Source: Caulobacter segnis
Lineage (GTDB): Bacteria; Pseudomonadota; Alphaproteobacteria; Caulobacterales; Caulobacteraceae
Reading direction: 5' to 3'
Assembly: GCF_019931575.1 (NCBI RefSeq)
Contig: NZ_CP082923.1
Location: forward strand, 5,084,001 to 5,148,000
Length of the DNA stretch: 64,000 nt
A model generated the notes under the pieces. The model was not told the DNA's origin and did no database searches. It saw only the letters and a program-made list of their open reading frames with translations. A program made the position numbers and the translations under genes. Shown piece by piece: positions 40,298 through 48,723 of the stretch (within the stretch, counting starts at the first letter, position 1; the number at the start of each line of letters is the position of its first letter).

Positions 40298-41090
40298 TCC
40301 TCTCCGCGTCCTGGCCATCGCCAACCAGAAGGGCGGGGTCGGCAAGACCACGACCGCCATCAACCTGGGCACGGCCCTGGCCGCCTGCGGCGAGCGCGTG
40401 CTGCTGATCGACGCCGACCCGCAGGGCAACTGCTCGACGGGCCTGGGCATCGGCCGCACGGCGCGCCGCACCACGCTGTATGACGTGCTGATGGGCGAGT
40501 CGCCGGTGGTCGACGCCGCCGTGAAGACCGAGCTGCCGGGCCTGGACGTCATACCGGCCGACGCCGACCTGTCGGGTATCGAGATCGAACTGGGTCAGAC
40601 CGCCCGTCGGTCCTACCGTCTGCGCGACGCCCTGGAGACCATCCGCGCCAACGGGCCCTACACCTATGTGCTGATCGACTGCCCGCCGTCGCTGAACGTG
40701 CTGACGGTCAACGCCATGACCGCCGCCGATGCGGTGTTCGTGCCCCTGCAGTGCGAGTTCTTCGCCCTGGAGGGCCTGACCCAGCTGATGCGGACGATCG
40801 AACGGGTGCGGGGCAGCCTCAATCCGCGCCTCGAGATCCAAGGGGTTGTGCTGACCATGTACGACCGCCGCAACAGCTTGTCCGAACAGGTGGCCAGCGA
40901 CGTGCGCGCCCACTTCGGCGACAAGGTCTATGACGCGGTGATTCCGCGGAACGTCCGCGTCTCGGAGGCCCCGTCCTTCGGCAAGCCCGTGCTGCTGTAC
41001 GACCTGAAGTGCGCCGGCAGCCAGGCCTATCTGAAGCTGGCCCGCGAGGTGATCAGCCGCGAACGCGACCGTCAGGCCCAAGCCGCCTAG
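40287..41090 (+). CDS. parA: Chromosome-partitioning ATPase ParA
   Basis: ParA forms a gradient that pulls ParB-parS complexes to the new cell pole. The 267-residue protein has the deviant Walker A KGGVGKT (15-21), LLIDADPQGNCSTG, and LIDCPPSLNVLTVNA. The C-terminal half has the conserved VVLTMYDRRNSLSEQV. The start is GTG at 40287, coupled to rsmG. In Caulobacter this ParA is essential. parB follows after 89 bp. Confidence 0.96.
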   Translation: MSANPLRVLAIANQKGGVGKTTTAINLGTALAACGERVLLIDADPQGNCSTGLGIGRTARRTTLYDVLMGESPVVDAAVKTELPGLDVIPADADLSGIEIELGQTARRSYRLRDALETIRANGPYTYVLIDCPPSLNVLTVNAMTAADAVFVPLQCEFFALEGLTQLMRTIERVRGSLNPRLEIQGVVLTMYDRRNSLSEQVASDVRAHFGDKVYDAVIPRNVRVSEAPSFGKPVLLYDLKCAGSQAYLKLAREVISRERDRQAQAA

Positions 41091-41179
41091 TTTGGCCCGC
41101 CTGACCAAGTAAGACCTGAACCTAGAACCGTAGCTTGACTGATAGTGTGATGGAGACCGCCGTGGTGGGAGAGCCGGGT

Positions 41180-42079
41180 ATGGCCGAAGGGCGTCGTGGT
41201 CTGGGACGCGGACTTTCCGCCCTGCTGGGCGAAGTCGAGGCCGCGCCGGCCCAGGCCCCGGGCGACGCCGCCGCCGGTTCGCGCGAGGCGCCGATCGAGA
41301 TCCTGAAGCGCAATCCGGACCAGCCGCGCCGGACCTTCCGCGAGGAAGACCTCGAGGATCTGTCCAATTCGATCCGCGAGAAGGGCGTGCTGCAGCCGAT
41401 CCTGGTGCGGCCGTCGCCCGACACGCCGGGAGAATACCAGATCGTCGCCGGCGAACGGCGCTGGCGCGCGGCGCAGCGCGCGGGCCTGCGCACCGTGCCG
41501 ATCATGGTGCGCGAGCTGGACGACCTGGCGGTGCTGGAGATCGGCATCATCGAGAACGTCCAGCGCGCCGACCTGAACGTCCTGGAAGAGGCGCTCTCGT
41601 ACAAGGTGCTGATGGAGAAGTTCGAGCGCACCCAGGAAGCGATCGCCCAGACCATCGGCAAGAGCCGCAGCCACGTCGCCAACACCATGCGCCTGCTGGC
41701 CCTACCGGATGAGGTGCAGTCATACCTGGTCAGCGGCGAGCTGTCGGCCGGTCACGCTCGCGCCATCGCCGCAGCGGCCGATCCGGTGGCCCTGGCCAAG
41801 CAGATCATCGCGGGCGGCCTGTCGGTCCGCGAGACCGAGGCCCTGGCCCGCAAGGCCCCGACCGCGACCCCGTCCAAGAACAAGGGCGGCCGTCCGCCGC
41901 GCGTGAAGGATACCGACACCCAGGCCCTCGAGGCTGACCTGTCGTCGGTCCTGGGCCTGGACGTCTCGATCGACCATCGCGGCGCGACCGGGACCCTGAC
42001 CATCACCTACGCGACGCTCGAGCAGCTGGACGACCTCTGCAACCGGCTGACCCGCGGGACGGCCGACTGGTCGACCTGA
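41180..42079 (+). CDS. parB: Chromosome-partitioning protein ParB
   Basis: ParB is a CTP-dependent clamp that loads at parS and spreads on DNA. From ATG 41180 (GGGAG upstream) the 299-residue protein begins MAEGRRGLGRGLSALLG, which should contact ParA. The CTP-binding GERRWRA motif is at about 91-97, followed by ENVQRADLNVLEEA, the parS-reading helix-turn-helix (IGKSRSHVANTMRLL), and a dimerising C-terminus. Upstream in-frame codons (TTG 41135, ATG 41150) would add an unconserved extension. A terminator follows 70 bp downstream. Confidence 0.96.
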   Translation: MAEGRRGLGRGLSALLGEVEAAPAQAPGDAAAGSREAPIEILKRNPDQPRRTFREEDLEDLSNSIREKGVLQPILVRPSPDTPGEYQIVAGERRWRAAQRAGLRTVPIMVRELDDLAVLEIGIIENVQRADLNVLEEALSYKVLMEKFERTQEAIAQTIGKSRSHVANTMRLLALPDEVQSYLVSGELSAGHARAIAAAADPVALAKQIIAGGLSVRETEALARKAPTATPSKNKGGRPPRVKDTDTQALEADLSSVLGLDVSIDHRGATGTLTITYATLEQLDDLCNRLTRGTADWST

Positions 42080-42148
42080 TCGGACGCACATTAAAGCGTG
42101 CGGATGAGCGATTTTTGGGCCTTCTGAAATCGCCTCTGTCGCGCACCG

Positions 42149-42185
42149 AACGGCGCCTTTCCGTACTCCGGGAGGCGCCGTTTTC
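42149..42185 (+). terminator. Intrinsic terminator after parB
   Basis: A perfect 10-bp stem (AACGGCGCCT 42149-42158 with AGGCGCCGTT 42173-42182) with a 14-nt loop is followed by TTTTCG. It ends the mnmE-parB transcription unit. Confidence 0.88.
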
Positions 42186-42307
42186 GTGAGAGGAGGGCGC
42201 TGTGGGCTGTTTTCAGCCGCAAGCGCTTGTCCGATAAGGCTTTCCTGAATCCTATCCACAGGCGCGCAAGCAGGGGGTTTGAGGCCAATTTTCCAGGCTA
42301 ACCCCCC

Positions 42308-42417
42308 GTGTCATCCCGGACGGCCCGGAGGGACGATCCGGGACCCAGGGGGAGCGTGCCACCTTGCGGGCCGCCCCTGGGTCCCGGCTCTACGCTACGC
42401 TTCGGCCGGGATGACAC
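42308..42417. repeat. 110-bp inverted-repeat element (MITE/REP-like)
   Basis: Perfect terminal inverted repeats of 12 bp (GTGTCATCCCGG 42308-42319 with CCGGGATGACAC 42406-42417) surround a second perfect 14-bp inverted pair (42338-42351 with 42374-42387, CCGGGACCCAGGGG). The element has no coding capacity. The pattern resembles the GTCATCCCGG palindromic elements dispersed in alphaproteobacterial genomes. As RNA it would form a long nested hairpin. It lies between the parB terminator and holA. Confidence 0.75.
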
Positions 42418-42482
42418 GAGAGGGAAAGCTAAGCCCCCCGCTGATGCAGTCGAGCGATCGTCAACCGAACAGGAGTTCGGCC

Positions 42483-42962
42483 ATGATCGACCTAGATACA
42501 TTCAGCGCCATCGCGACCTTCCTTGGCGCGGTGACGAAGGGCGCGGAGATCATTCTGGGTTTGATGGAGCGTAAGCGCCCTACAGCCCCAACCGCCGCGC
42601 GCGACCCGCGATCATCAGCGCCAGGCGCTCGGCGATCAGCTGGTCGGGCGAGCCGGAGGTCTTGCAGGCTCGGTCAGCGGTCAGGATCTCGCCCTGGATC
42701 TCCAGGATGGCTTCCAGGTTCCAGCCGCGCGCCTGGCGCAGGAACTCGCGCTCCTGCTTCCAGAAGACGCCAGCGGCCTTGGCGGCGGCCTGCAGGTCGA
42801 CGCCGTTCTTGTGCAGGGTCAGCACCCGGCGCAGACGGCCCAGATAGTAGCTCATGGCCCGGACGGCGGCCGGGCCGCCTTCGCCCTCGGCCGCCGCGCG
42901 GCGGAGAGCCGTCTGGGCCGCGCCCGCCCGCCCGCCGAACGCGTCGGCAGCCGCGTCGCTGA
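42483..42962 (+). CDS. Doubtful small ORF with good ribosome site, running antisense into holA
   Basis: An ATG at 42483 is preceded by AGGAG at ideal spacing, and the first 33 codons give a hydrophobic, amphipathic sequence (MIDLDTFSAIATFLGAVTK, then GAEIILGLMERKR). From about 42580 the frame continues as an Arg/Pro/Ser-rich shadow of holA on the opposite strand, to a stop at 42962, giving 159 residues. The true product may be a short peptide gene whose original end was lost, perhaps through the neighbouring inverted repeat. Function unknown. Confidence 0.25.
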   Translation: MIDLDTFSAIATFLGAVTKGAEIILGLMERKRPTAPTAARDPRSSAPGARRSAGRASRRSCRLGQRSGSRPGSPGWLPGSSRAPGAGTRAPASRRRQRPWRRPAGRRRSCAGSAPGADGPDSSSWPGRRPGRLRPRPPRGGEPSGPRPPARRTRRQPRR

Positions 42963-43632
42963 GCGAGGCCTCGGGCTCGACGCCCAGGAAGTCCGTCAGG
43001 TCCGCCGCCGTCGCGGTGGCGCCGCTGCCGGGGCCGAGGAAGAGGGCCAGGCGCTCGATCTCGGCGCGGGCGACGCCACGCTCCTTGGGCAGGCGCGAGA
43101 CGAACAGGTCCAGCGCCTCGCTGTTCAGGTTGAGCTTGTCGTTGGCCAGGGTGTCCCGGGTCAGGCGGGCCAGGTCGCCGGCCTCGTCCTCGTAGCAGGG
43201 GATGACGGCGCAGCCGCCCAGCTTCTCGCCGACCTTACGCAGCAGGGAGTCGCGGCCCAGGGCCCCGGCCTCGACCAGGAAGAAGGCGTCGGGGTTCAAC
43301 TGACCCTCGACATGGCGGGTCAGGGCCTCGGAGGCCTGCTTGTCGGGCCCGGCCTTCTCGCCGCCCAGGCGCAGGCGCACCAGGCGGCGGCCGCCCATCA
43401 GCGACAGGGCCGACAGTTCGTCCTCCAGCTTGGCCGGATCGGCGTCCAGGTCGACGTCCGTCAGCATCGCGGTGTCGAAGGGGTCGTCCGGGCGTTCGAC
43501 CACGCGCTTGGCCAGGGCGTTGGCGCGATCGCGCACCACGCCCCGGTCCTTGCCGTAGATGACCACGGCCCGGATGTCCGGGGTCGGCTCCTTCAGGAAG
43601 CGTTCGACGTCCGGACGCTTGGAGAGGATCAT
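42580..43632 (-). CDS. holA: DNA polymerase III delta subunit
   Basis: HolA opens the beta clamp in the clamp loader. The 350-residue protein has the N-terminal pattern ILSKRPDVERFLKEPTPDIRAVVIYGKDRGVVRDRA, then LMGGRRLVRLR and FFLVEAGALGRDS. The C-terminal domain follows with a QERRFLRQARGW-like segment. The ATG shares one base with the lptE stop (TAATG). It ends at 42580, close to the doubtful small ORF on the other strand. Confidence 0.93.
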   Translation of the reverse strand: MILSKRPDVERFLKEPTPDIRAVVIYGKDRGVVRDRANALAKRVVERPDDPFDTAMLTDVDLDADPAKLEDELSALSLMGGRRLVRLRLGGEKAGPDKQASEALTRHVEGQLNPDAFFLVEAGALGRDSLLRKVGEKLGGCAVIPCYEDEAGDLARLTRDTLANDKLNLNSEALDLFVSRLPKERGVARAEIERLALFLGPGSGATATAADLTDFLGVEPEASLSDAAADAFGGRAGAAQTALRRAAAEGEGGPAAVRAMSYYLGRLRRVLTLHKNGVDLQAAAKAAGVFWKQEREFLRQARGWNLEAILEIQGEILTADRACKTSGSPDQLIAERLALMIAGRARRLGL

Positions 43633-44132
43633 TAGGCCGGCTTCCGGCCCGCCAGCCAGGTGGCCAGGTCCAGCTGGATCTTGCGGGCGACCTCGGCGGC
43701 GGCGCGTTCCTGGCCGTCGTTCTGGGCGGCGATGGCCGCGTAGGGCTGGTCGGCGGAGTCGTAGGTCACCGAGACCTCCGTAAGGCCCTTGTGGGCCTCC
43801 ACGCCGGTCTTGGCGTCCAGCAGGCGCCAGTTGACGCTCATCCGCAGTTCGTAGCGGTTGGCGGTGTTGTCCAGGCGTACGCCGCGCGCGAAGCGTTGCT
43901 CATTGACCGACAGCATCAGCTTGTAGGCGGCCGGACTGCCCTGGCGGTGGGCCAGGGCGTCGTCCAGCTGCTCGCGCAGCAAGTAGCCGCCGCGACCCTG
44001 GGCCGCGACCGTCTCGATGCTGGATAGACCGCCTCCGACGCCCGGACGGCCATACAGCGGCGTGAAGCCGGCGCAGGCGGACAGGGCCAGGGTCGAGAGG
44101 GCGAGAGCGGCGGCTGCCAGGGTGCGATTCAT
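43632..44132 (-). CDS. lptE: LPS-assembly lipoprotein LptE
   Basis: LptE plugs and assembles the LptD outer-membrane LPS translocon. The 166-residue product has a lipobox (LALSACAG) followed by GFTPLYGR, the usual LptE start, and the middle pattern LDDALAHRQGSPAAYKLML with an alternating basic region. It is in the conserved order leuS-lptE-holA, with 15 bp from leuS. Confidence 0.9.
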   Translation of the reverse strand: MNRTLAAAALALSTLALSACAGFTPLYGRPGVGGGLSSIETVAAQGRGGYLLREQLDDALAHRQGSPAAYKLMLSVNEQRFARGVRLDNTANRYELRMSVNWRLLDAKTGVEAHKGLTEVSVTYDSADQPYAAIAAQNDGQERAAAEVARKIQLDLATWLAGRKPA

Positions 44133-44147
44133 CGGTCTCGTCTGGTC

Positions 44148-46745
44148 TCAGTTGGCCACGATGTTGACGATGCGGTCCTTGACCACGATCACCTTGCGAA
44201 CCGTGACCCCCTCAAGGTGGGCCATGACGTTCGGATCCGCCAGAGCGATTTTCTGGACCTCGTCGTCGGCCGCGCCGGCCTTGACCTTGATCTCGCCGCG
44301 ACGCTTGCCGTTGATCTGGATCGGCAGGACGCGCTCGTCGTCCGCGGCCAGGGCCGGGTCGGCCTTGGGCCAGGGCGCGTCGACGACCATGCCGTCGCCG
44401 CCGATCCGGGCCCAGGCTTCCTCGGCCAGGTGCGGGGTGAACGGCGCGACCAGGCGGGCCAGGATGTTCAGGGCCTCGGCGCGGGCCGCCAGGACGGCGT
44501 TGCTGGCGCCCTCAGCGGGAGCCGCCTTCAGGGCGTTCAGGAACTCGTACAGACGCGCCACGCCGCTGTTGAAGCGGAAGCCCTCGATGCTGTCGGTGAC
44601 AAAGCCGATCAGCTTGTGGGCCGCCTTGCGCAGGGCCAGGGCCGCCTCGTCCGCCTCGTCGTGGGCGAAGTCGCCGGCCGGCTGGCTGTCGAACTCGTTC
44701 CACAGGCGGTGGGTGAAGCGCCAGCTGCCTTCGACGCCCGAATTGGTCCACTGCACGTCGCGCTCGGGCGGGCTGTCGGACATCACGAACAGGCGCGCGC
44801 TGTCGACGCCGTAGGCCTCGAAGATGTCCTCGGGAGCGACGACGTTCTTCTTGGACTTCGACATCTTCTCGACGTCGCCGATGATGATCGGCGCGCCGGT
44901 CTTGGCGTGCTTGGCCGAGCGGGCGGCGCCTTCGGCGGTGATCACCACGTCCGACGGCTCGACCCACTCGCCGGCCTCGTTCTTGTAGGCCTCGTGGGTG
45001 ACCATGCCCTGGGTGAACAGGCCGGCGAACGGCTCCTCGACCGACAGCAGACCCTCGTCCTTCAGGGCGCGGGTGATGAAGCGGGCATACAGCAGGTGCA
45101 GGATCGCGTGCTCGACGCCGCCGATATACTGGTCGACGGCCAGCCAGTAGTCGGCCGCGTCCTTGCCCACCGGCTCGGCCGCGTGGGTGTCGGCGAAGCG
45201 GGCGAAGTACCAGCTGGAATCGATGAAGGTGTCCAGCGTGTCGGTCTCGCGCTCGGCCTTGCCGCCGCAGGACGGACAGGTGGTGTGGCGCCAGGTCGGG
45301 TGACGCAGCAGCGGGTTGCCGGGCTTGTCGAAGGTGACGTCCTCGGGCAGGGCGACCGGCAGCTGGTCTTCCGGCACCGGAACGACGCCGCAGGTCTGGC
45401 AGTGGACGACTGGGATCGGGCAGCCCCAGTAGCGCTGGCGCGAGACGCCCCAGTCGCGCAGGCGATAGACGGTCGCGCCCTGGCCCTGGCCGGCCGCTTC
45501 GATGCGGGCCACGGCCTCGGCCTTGGCGGCCTCGACGTCCATGCCGTCCAGGAACTCGGAATTGAAGATCTTGCCGGGGCCGACATAGGCTTCCTTGCCG
45601 ACCGTGAAGGTCGCCGGATCCTCGCCGTTGGGCAGCACCACCGGCAGGACCGGCAGGTCGTACTTGCGGGCGAAGTCCAGGTCGCGCTGGTCGTGGGCCG
45701 GGCAGGCGAAGATCGCGCCGGTGCCGTAGTCCATCAGGATGAAGTTGGCGATCCAGACGGGCAGGGTGATCGACGGATCCAGCGGGTGCTTCACCCGCAG
45801 GCCGGTGTCGTAGCCCAGCTTTTCGGCGCTCTCGATCTCGGCTTCCGAGGTGCCGCCCTTGCGGCAGTCGGCGATGAACTTCTGGACCTCGGGGTTCTCG
45901 ATCCCCAGGCGCTCGGCCAGCGGATGCTCGGGCGCGATGCCGACGAAGCTGGCGCCGAACAGGGTGTCGGGGCGGGTGGTATAGACCTCCAGCCCGTCGG
46001 CCATGCCGTCGGGGGCCTCGCCCCCATTGTTATTGGCAAACTGGAACTTGAAGCGCAGGCCCTTGGAGCGGCCGATCCAGTTCTCCTGCATCAGGCGAAC
46101 CTTGTCGGGCCAGCGGTCCAGGGTCTTCAGGCCGTCGATCAGGGCGTCGGCGTAGTCGGTGATGCGCAGGAACCACTGGGTCAGCTTGCGCTTCTCGACC
46201 GTCGCGCCCGAGCGCCAGCCCTTGCCGTCGATGACCTGCTCGTTGGCCAGGACGGTCATGTCGACCGGGTCCCAGTTGACCGAGGCTTCCTTGCGATAGA
46301 CCAGGCCGCGCTTCAGCAGGCGCAGGAACCAGGCCTGCTGCTTGCCGTAATATTCCGGGTCGCAGGTGGCGAATTCGCGCGACCAGTCGATCGAAATGCC
46401 CAGCGATTTCAGCTGCTCGCGCATGGCGGCGATGTTGTCGTAGGTCCAGCCCTTGGGGTGGACGCCGCGCTCCATGGCTGCGTTCTCGGCCGGCATGCCA
46501 AACGCGTCCCAGCCCATCGGGTGCAGGACGTTGAAGCCCTGGGCGCGCTTGTAGCGGGCCACCACGTCGCCCATGGCGTAGTTGCGGACGTGGCCCATGT
46601 GGATGCGACCCGACGGGTACGGGAACATCTCGAGCACGTAGTATTTCGGACGGCCGTCGTTGATCTCGCCGGTCTTGAAGACGTCGGCCTTCGCCCAGGC
46701 TTCACGCCACTTGGGCTCGGTGTCTTTGGGATTGTAGCGGGCCAT
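44148..46745 (-). CDS. leuS: Leucyl-tRNA synthetase
   Basis: This 865-residue class I synthetase has the HIGH motif as HMGH in PYPSGRIHMGHVRNYA (about residue 48). It also has an editing domain (TTRPDTLFGASFVGIAPEHPLA split region), a zinc-like module with CxxC pairs (VHCQTCGVVPVP, TTCPSCGGKAE), KMSKS (EKMSKSKKNVV) and the C-terminal domain. The ATG at 46745 precedes ARYNPKDTEPKWREAW; an upstream in-frame ATG at 46814 would add 23 unconserved residues. Confidence 0.96.
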   Translation of the reverse strand: MARYNPKDTEPKWREAWAKADVFKTGEINDGRPKYYVLEMFPYPSGRIHMGHVRNYAMGDVVARYKRAQGFNVLHPMGWDAFGMPAENAAMERGVHPKGWTYDNIAAMREQLKSLGISIDWSREFATCDPEYYGKQQAWFLRLLKRGLVYRKEASVNWDPVDMTVLANEQVIDGKGWRSGATVEKRKLTQWFLRITDYADALIDGLKTLDRWPDKVRLMQENWIGRSKGLRFKFQFANNNGGEAPDGMADGLEVYTTRPDTLFGASFVGIAPEHPLAERLGIENPEVQKFIADCRKGGTSEAEIESAEKLGYDTGLRVKHPLDPSITLPVWIANFILMDYGTGAIFACPAHDQRDLDFARKYDLPVLPVVLPNGEDPATFTVGKEAYVGPGKIFNSEFLDGMDVEAAKAEAVARIEAAGQGQGATVYRLRDWGVSRQRYWGCPIPVVHCQTCGVVPVPEDQLPVALPEDVTFDKPGNPLLRHPTWRHTTCPSCGGKAERETDTLDTFIDSSWYFARFADTHAAEPVGKDAADYWLAVDQYIGGVEHAILHLLYARFITRALKDEGLLSVEEPFAGLFTQGMVTHEAYKNEAGEWVEPSDVVITAEGAARSAKHAKTGAPIIIGDVEKMSKSKKNVVAPEDIFEAYGVDSARLFVMSDSPPERDVQWTNSGVEGSWRFTHRLWNEFDSQPAGDFAHDEADEAALALRKAAHKLIGFVTDSIEGFRFNSGVARLYEFLNALKAAPAEGASNAVLAARAEALNILARLVAPFTPHLAEEAWARIGGDGMVVDAPWPKADPALAADDERVLPIQINGKRRGEIKVKAGAADDEVQKIALADPNVMAHLEGVTVRKVIVVKDRIVNIVAN

Positions 46746-46844
46746 CGGAAACCAGGTCTTGGATGCAGGAACGCGCCCCGAAGGCGCGGCCGCGACAAGA
46801 GTAAGCGGTTTCACGGCCGGAGCGCGCAGAGAAATAGGAAGTCT

Positions 46845-46877
46845 GAAGGGTTCTCGCCGAACCAGCGAGAACCCTTC
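46845..46877. terminator. Hairpin terminator between DUF3576 and leuS genes
   Basis: A perfect 13-bp stem (46845-46857 with 46865-46877, GAAGGGTTCTCGC) has a 7-nt loop. It begins 7 bp past the stop of the DUF3576 gene. The downstream T-run on the minus strand is weak. Confidence 0.75.
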
Positions 46878-46883
46878 GAGGGC

Positions 46884-47399
46884 TTAGCCCTTGATGTTCG
46901 AAAGACGAAGCTGACGGGCGCGGGTCAGGATCGCGTTCTCGATGTCGGTGGCGGTCTGGTCGGCGACCGGGGCGTCGACCCAGTTGCCGTTGATGTCCTT
47001 GGACTGCTTGAACACCGTGACGTTCAGGCCGTCGGCGCGCAGGCGGGTGTCCAGGATGTACACCGTGGCCTTGAAGCGCTCGGCCGGGGTCTCGGGGTTC
47101 ACGTACCAGTCGGTGACGATGACGCCGCCGTACGGGTCGGCCGAAGCGAGCGGCATGAAGGCCAAGGTATCCAGGCTGGCGCGCCACAGGTAGCCGTTGA
47201 CGCCGATCGAGCCTTCAGTGGCCGGGGCCTTGGAGCCGCCGCCGCCGAAGCGCTTGAACGGGTTCAGGCCCGGCTCGTCGCTTTGCGTGGAAAACGTCTT
47301 GGGGGGCTTGTTGCTGGCGCATGCGGTCATGCCCAGCATCGACAGAGCCAGGACGCCCGCGGCGACGCCGCGCATCACAGACCCACGCTCAAACGCCAT
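46884..47399 (-). CDS. DUF3576 family lipoprotein
   Basis: The 171-residue protein has a lipoprotein signal (LGMTACAS) and the DUF3576 core (GVNGYLWRASLDTLAFMPL, PYGGVIVTDWYVNPETPAERFKATVYILD split). It should be attached to the outer or inner membrane; its function is unknown. The start is ATG 47399 with GAGGT upstream; ATG 47414 is an in-frame alternative. It is divergent from ntrZ across about 270 bp and followed by a hairpin terminator. Confidence 0.87.
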   Translation of the reverse strand: MAFERGSVMRGVAAGVLALSMLGMTACASNKPPKTFSTQSDEPGLNPFKRFGGGGSKAPATEGSIGVNGYLWRASLDTLAFMPLASADPYGGVIVTDWYVNPETPAERFKATVYILDTRLRADGLNVTVFKQSKDINGNWVDAPVADQTATDIENAILTRARQLRLSNIKG

Positions 47400-47666
47400 A
47401 GTACCTCGCTCCAAATGTATCGCCGGCGCTATGCGCGCTCCTGGCGCGCCCCCGCGGCCGGGAGCCGGTCTATAGCATGGCTACGCCGCCTCAAAACAGG
47501 AATCGCGTGACCTCGTCGCCACAGGACTCGATTGAATCGTCCAATTCTGCCCGAAGTGCGACCAAAGGCCGGTTGACCGCGTTCCGGCCAAGCCTTTAAT
47601 CGCAATTCAAGGGGCTCATCCTATATGGGATGGGTAGGGACAACCGAGTATAGGCGGCGAGTAGCG

Positions 47667-48077
47667 ATGGTCGCGAAGCGTTTCTTCTTGGCGGGGGCTG
47701 CCGCGCTGATCCTGACGGGATCGGCCGCGACGGCGTTCGCCCAGGCCAAACCGCACGCTGTCGCCCCCGATTTCTCGGTCAAGAATGACTTCACCAGCGC
47801 CGCGGCGGGTGTCCAGTACCCGCAGGACGACAAGCGCACCCTGCGCTGGGACGCCAAGAAGGGTCGCTGGGGCCTGAAGCTGGACCTCGACCAGCCCTCC
47901 AGCCGTGAGATGGAGATGCAGGACGTCCAGGCCGGCGCCTATTTCAAGGTGACCCCCTCGATCCGCGTCGGCGGCGCCGTCAGCCTGGGCGAATCCAATC
48001 CCGCCCTGGCCGCCCGCAAGGCCCAGCAGCCGGAAGCCGCGCCCCGCGTCCGCCTGGAAACCGCTTTCAAGTTCTAA
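47667..48077 (+). CDS. ntrZ: NtrZ-family periplasmic regulatory protein
   Basis: NtrZ of C. crescentus is a periplasmic protein that modulates the NtrY sensor kinase and hence NtrX phosphorylation. The 136-residue product has a signal peptide (ending TAFAQA) and the small conserved core (DKRTLRWDAKKGRWGLKLDL, then DVQAGAYFKVTPSIRVGGAVSLGE region) that ends RVRLETAFKF, which looks like a short beta-sheet protein. The ATG at 47667 with GGCGAG upstream gives a proper signal; an in-frame ATG at 47625 is further out. Identification is from family memory, so it is moderately sure. Confidence 0.75.
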   Translation: MVAKRFFLAGAAALILTGSAATAFAQAKPHAVAPDFSVKNDFTSAAAGVQYPQDDKRTLRWDAKKGRWGLKLDLDQPSSREMEMQDVQAGAYFKVTPSIRVGGAVSLGESNPALAARKAQQPEAAPRVRLETAFKF

Positions 48078-48084
48078 CGCTCGG

Positions 48085-48708
48085 CTAGCCCGCCAGGGCT
48101 TCGACCGCCGCGATGCCGACGATCCCGCTGCCCGCCAGCGCCGTGACCGTGCGCGCCCGCACGCCGCCCAGCGCGTAGACGGGCAGGGACGAGGCCGCGA
48201 CCAAGACCCTCAGGCCCTCGATCCCCAGCGGCTCGCCCGCCGACGGGCTGTTGCTGGGAAAGACCGGCGAAACGACGACCGCGTCGGCGCCGGCCCGTTC
48301 GGCCGCCCGGATGGCCTCGGCGTCATGGGCGGCGACGGTGATCAGCCAGCGCCCGTGCTCGGCCCGCAGGCGCGGGATTTCGCCGGCGCGGGCCTGCGGC
48401 ATATGCAGACCGTCGGCCCCGATCCCCTCGGCCAGGCCGGCGACGGCGCCGGCCAGCAGCAGCAGGCCGCGCGCATCGGCGATGGCCCGCAGGCGGCGGC
48501 CCCGCTCGACGGCGTCCTCCGCCCCGAACGCTCTGAACACGATCCCCGCGCCGCGCGGCAGGCGTTCGGCCACGGCTTCGGGGTTCGCGACCCGCGCCGG
48601 ATCGGTGAAGAACAGCAGGCCGGGCAGGGGCCGGCCGCGCGCGGTCCTTGGCGGAAAGGCCGCCGCCGCACTAGACAGGACTTCCAGCTCGCTCACGTTT
48701 CCGTCCAA
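48085..48708 (-). CDS. thiE: Thiamine phosphate synthase family protein
   Basis: The TIM-barrel protein of about 207 residues has the ThiE/TenI pattern: GLHMPQARAGEIPRLRA, the GADAVVVSPVFPSNSPSAGE phosphate/substrate loop and VYALGGV. ThiE joins the pyrimidine and thiazole moieties of thiamine. Some expected catalytic residues at the N-terminus are not obvious, so it may be a ThiE-like paralogue. The start is probably TTG 48708, 8 bp after the GGAGGAG site; TTG 48714 and GTG 48696 are alternatives. It diverges from yggS with only 15 bp between the two start codons. Confidence 0.7.
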   Translation of the reverse strand: MDGNVSELEVLSSAAAAFPPRTARGRPLPGLLFFTDPARVANPEAVAERLPRGAGIVFRAFGAEDAVERGRRLRAIADARGLLLLAGAVAGLAEGIGADGLHMPQARAGEIPRLRAEHGRWLITVAAHDAEAIRAAERAGADAVVVSPVFPSNSPSAGEPLGIEGLRVLVAASSLPVYALGGVRARTVTALAGSGIVGIAAVEALAG

Positions 48709-48723
48709 GGCCAAACTCCTCCG

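Noticed and set aside
44217..47510. Long plus-strand open frame of over 1000 codons opposite leuS
   Set aside because: It is the antisense shadow of leuS and the DUF3576 gene, with Gly/Arg/Val-rich repetitive composition and no domain. Such frames are common at this GC content.
47596..47610. TTAA-N7-TCAA upstream of ntrZ as a CtrA box
   Set aside because: One mismatch and no supporting GANTC or second box; too weak to list as a site.
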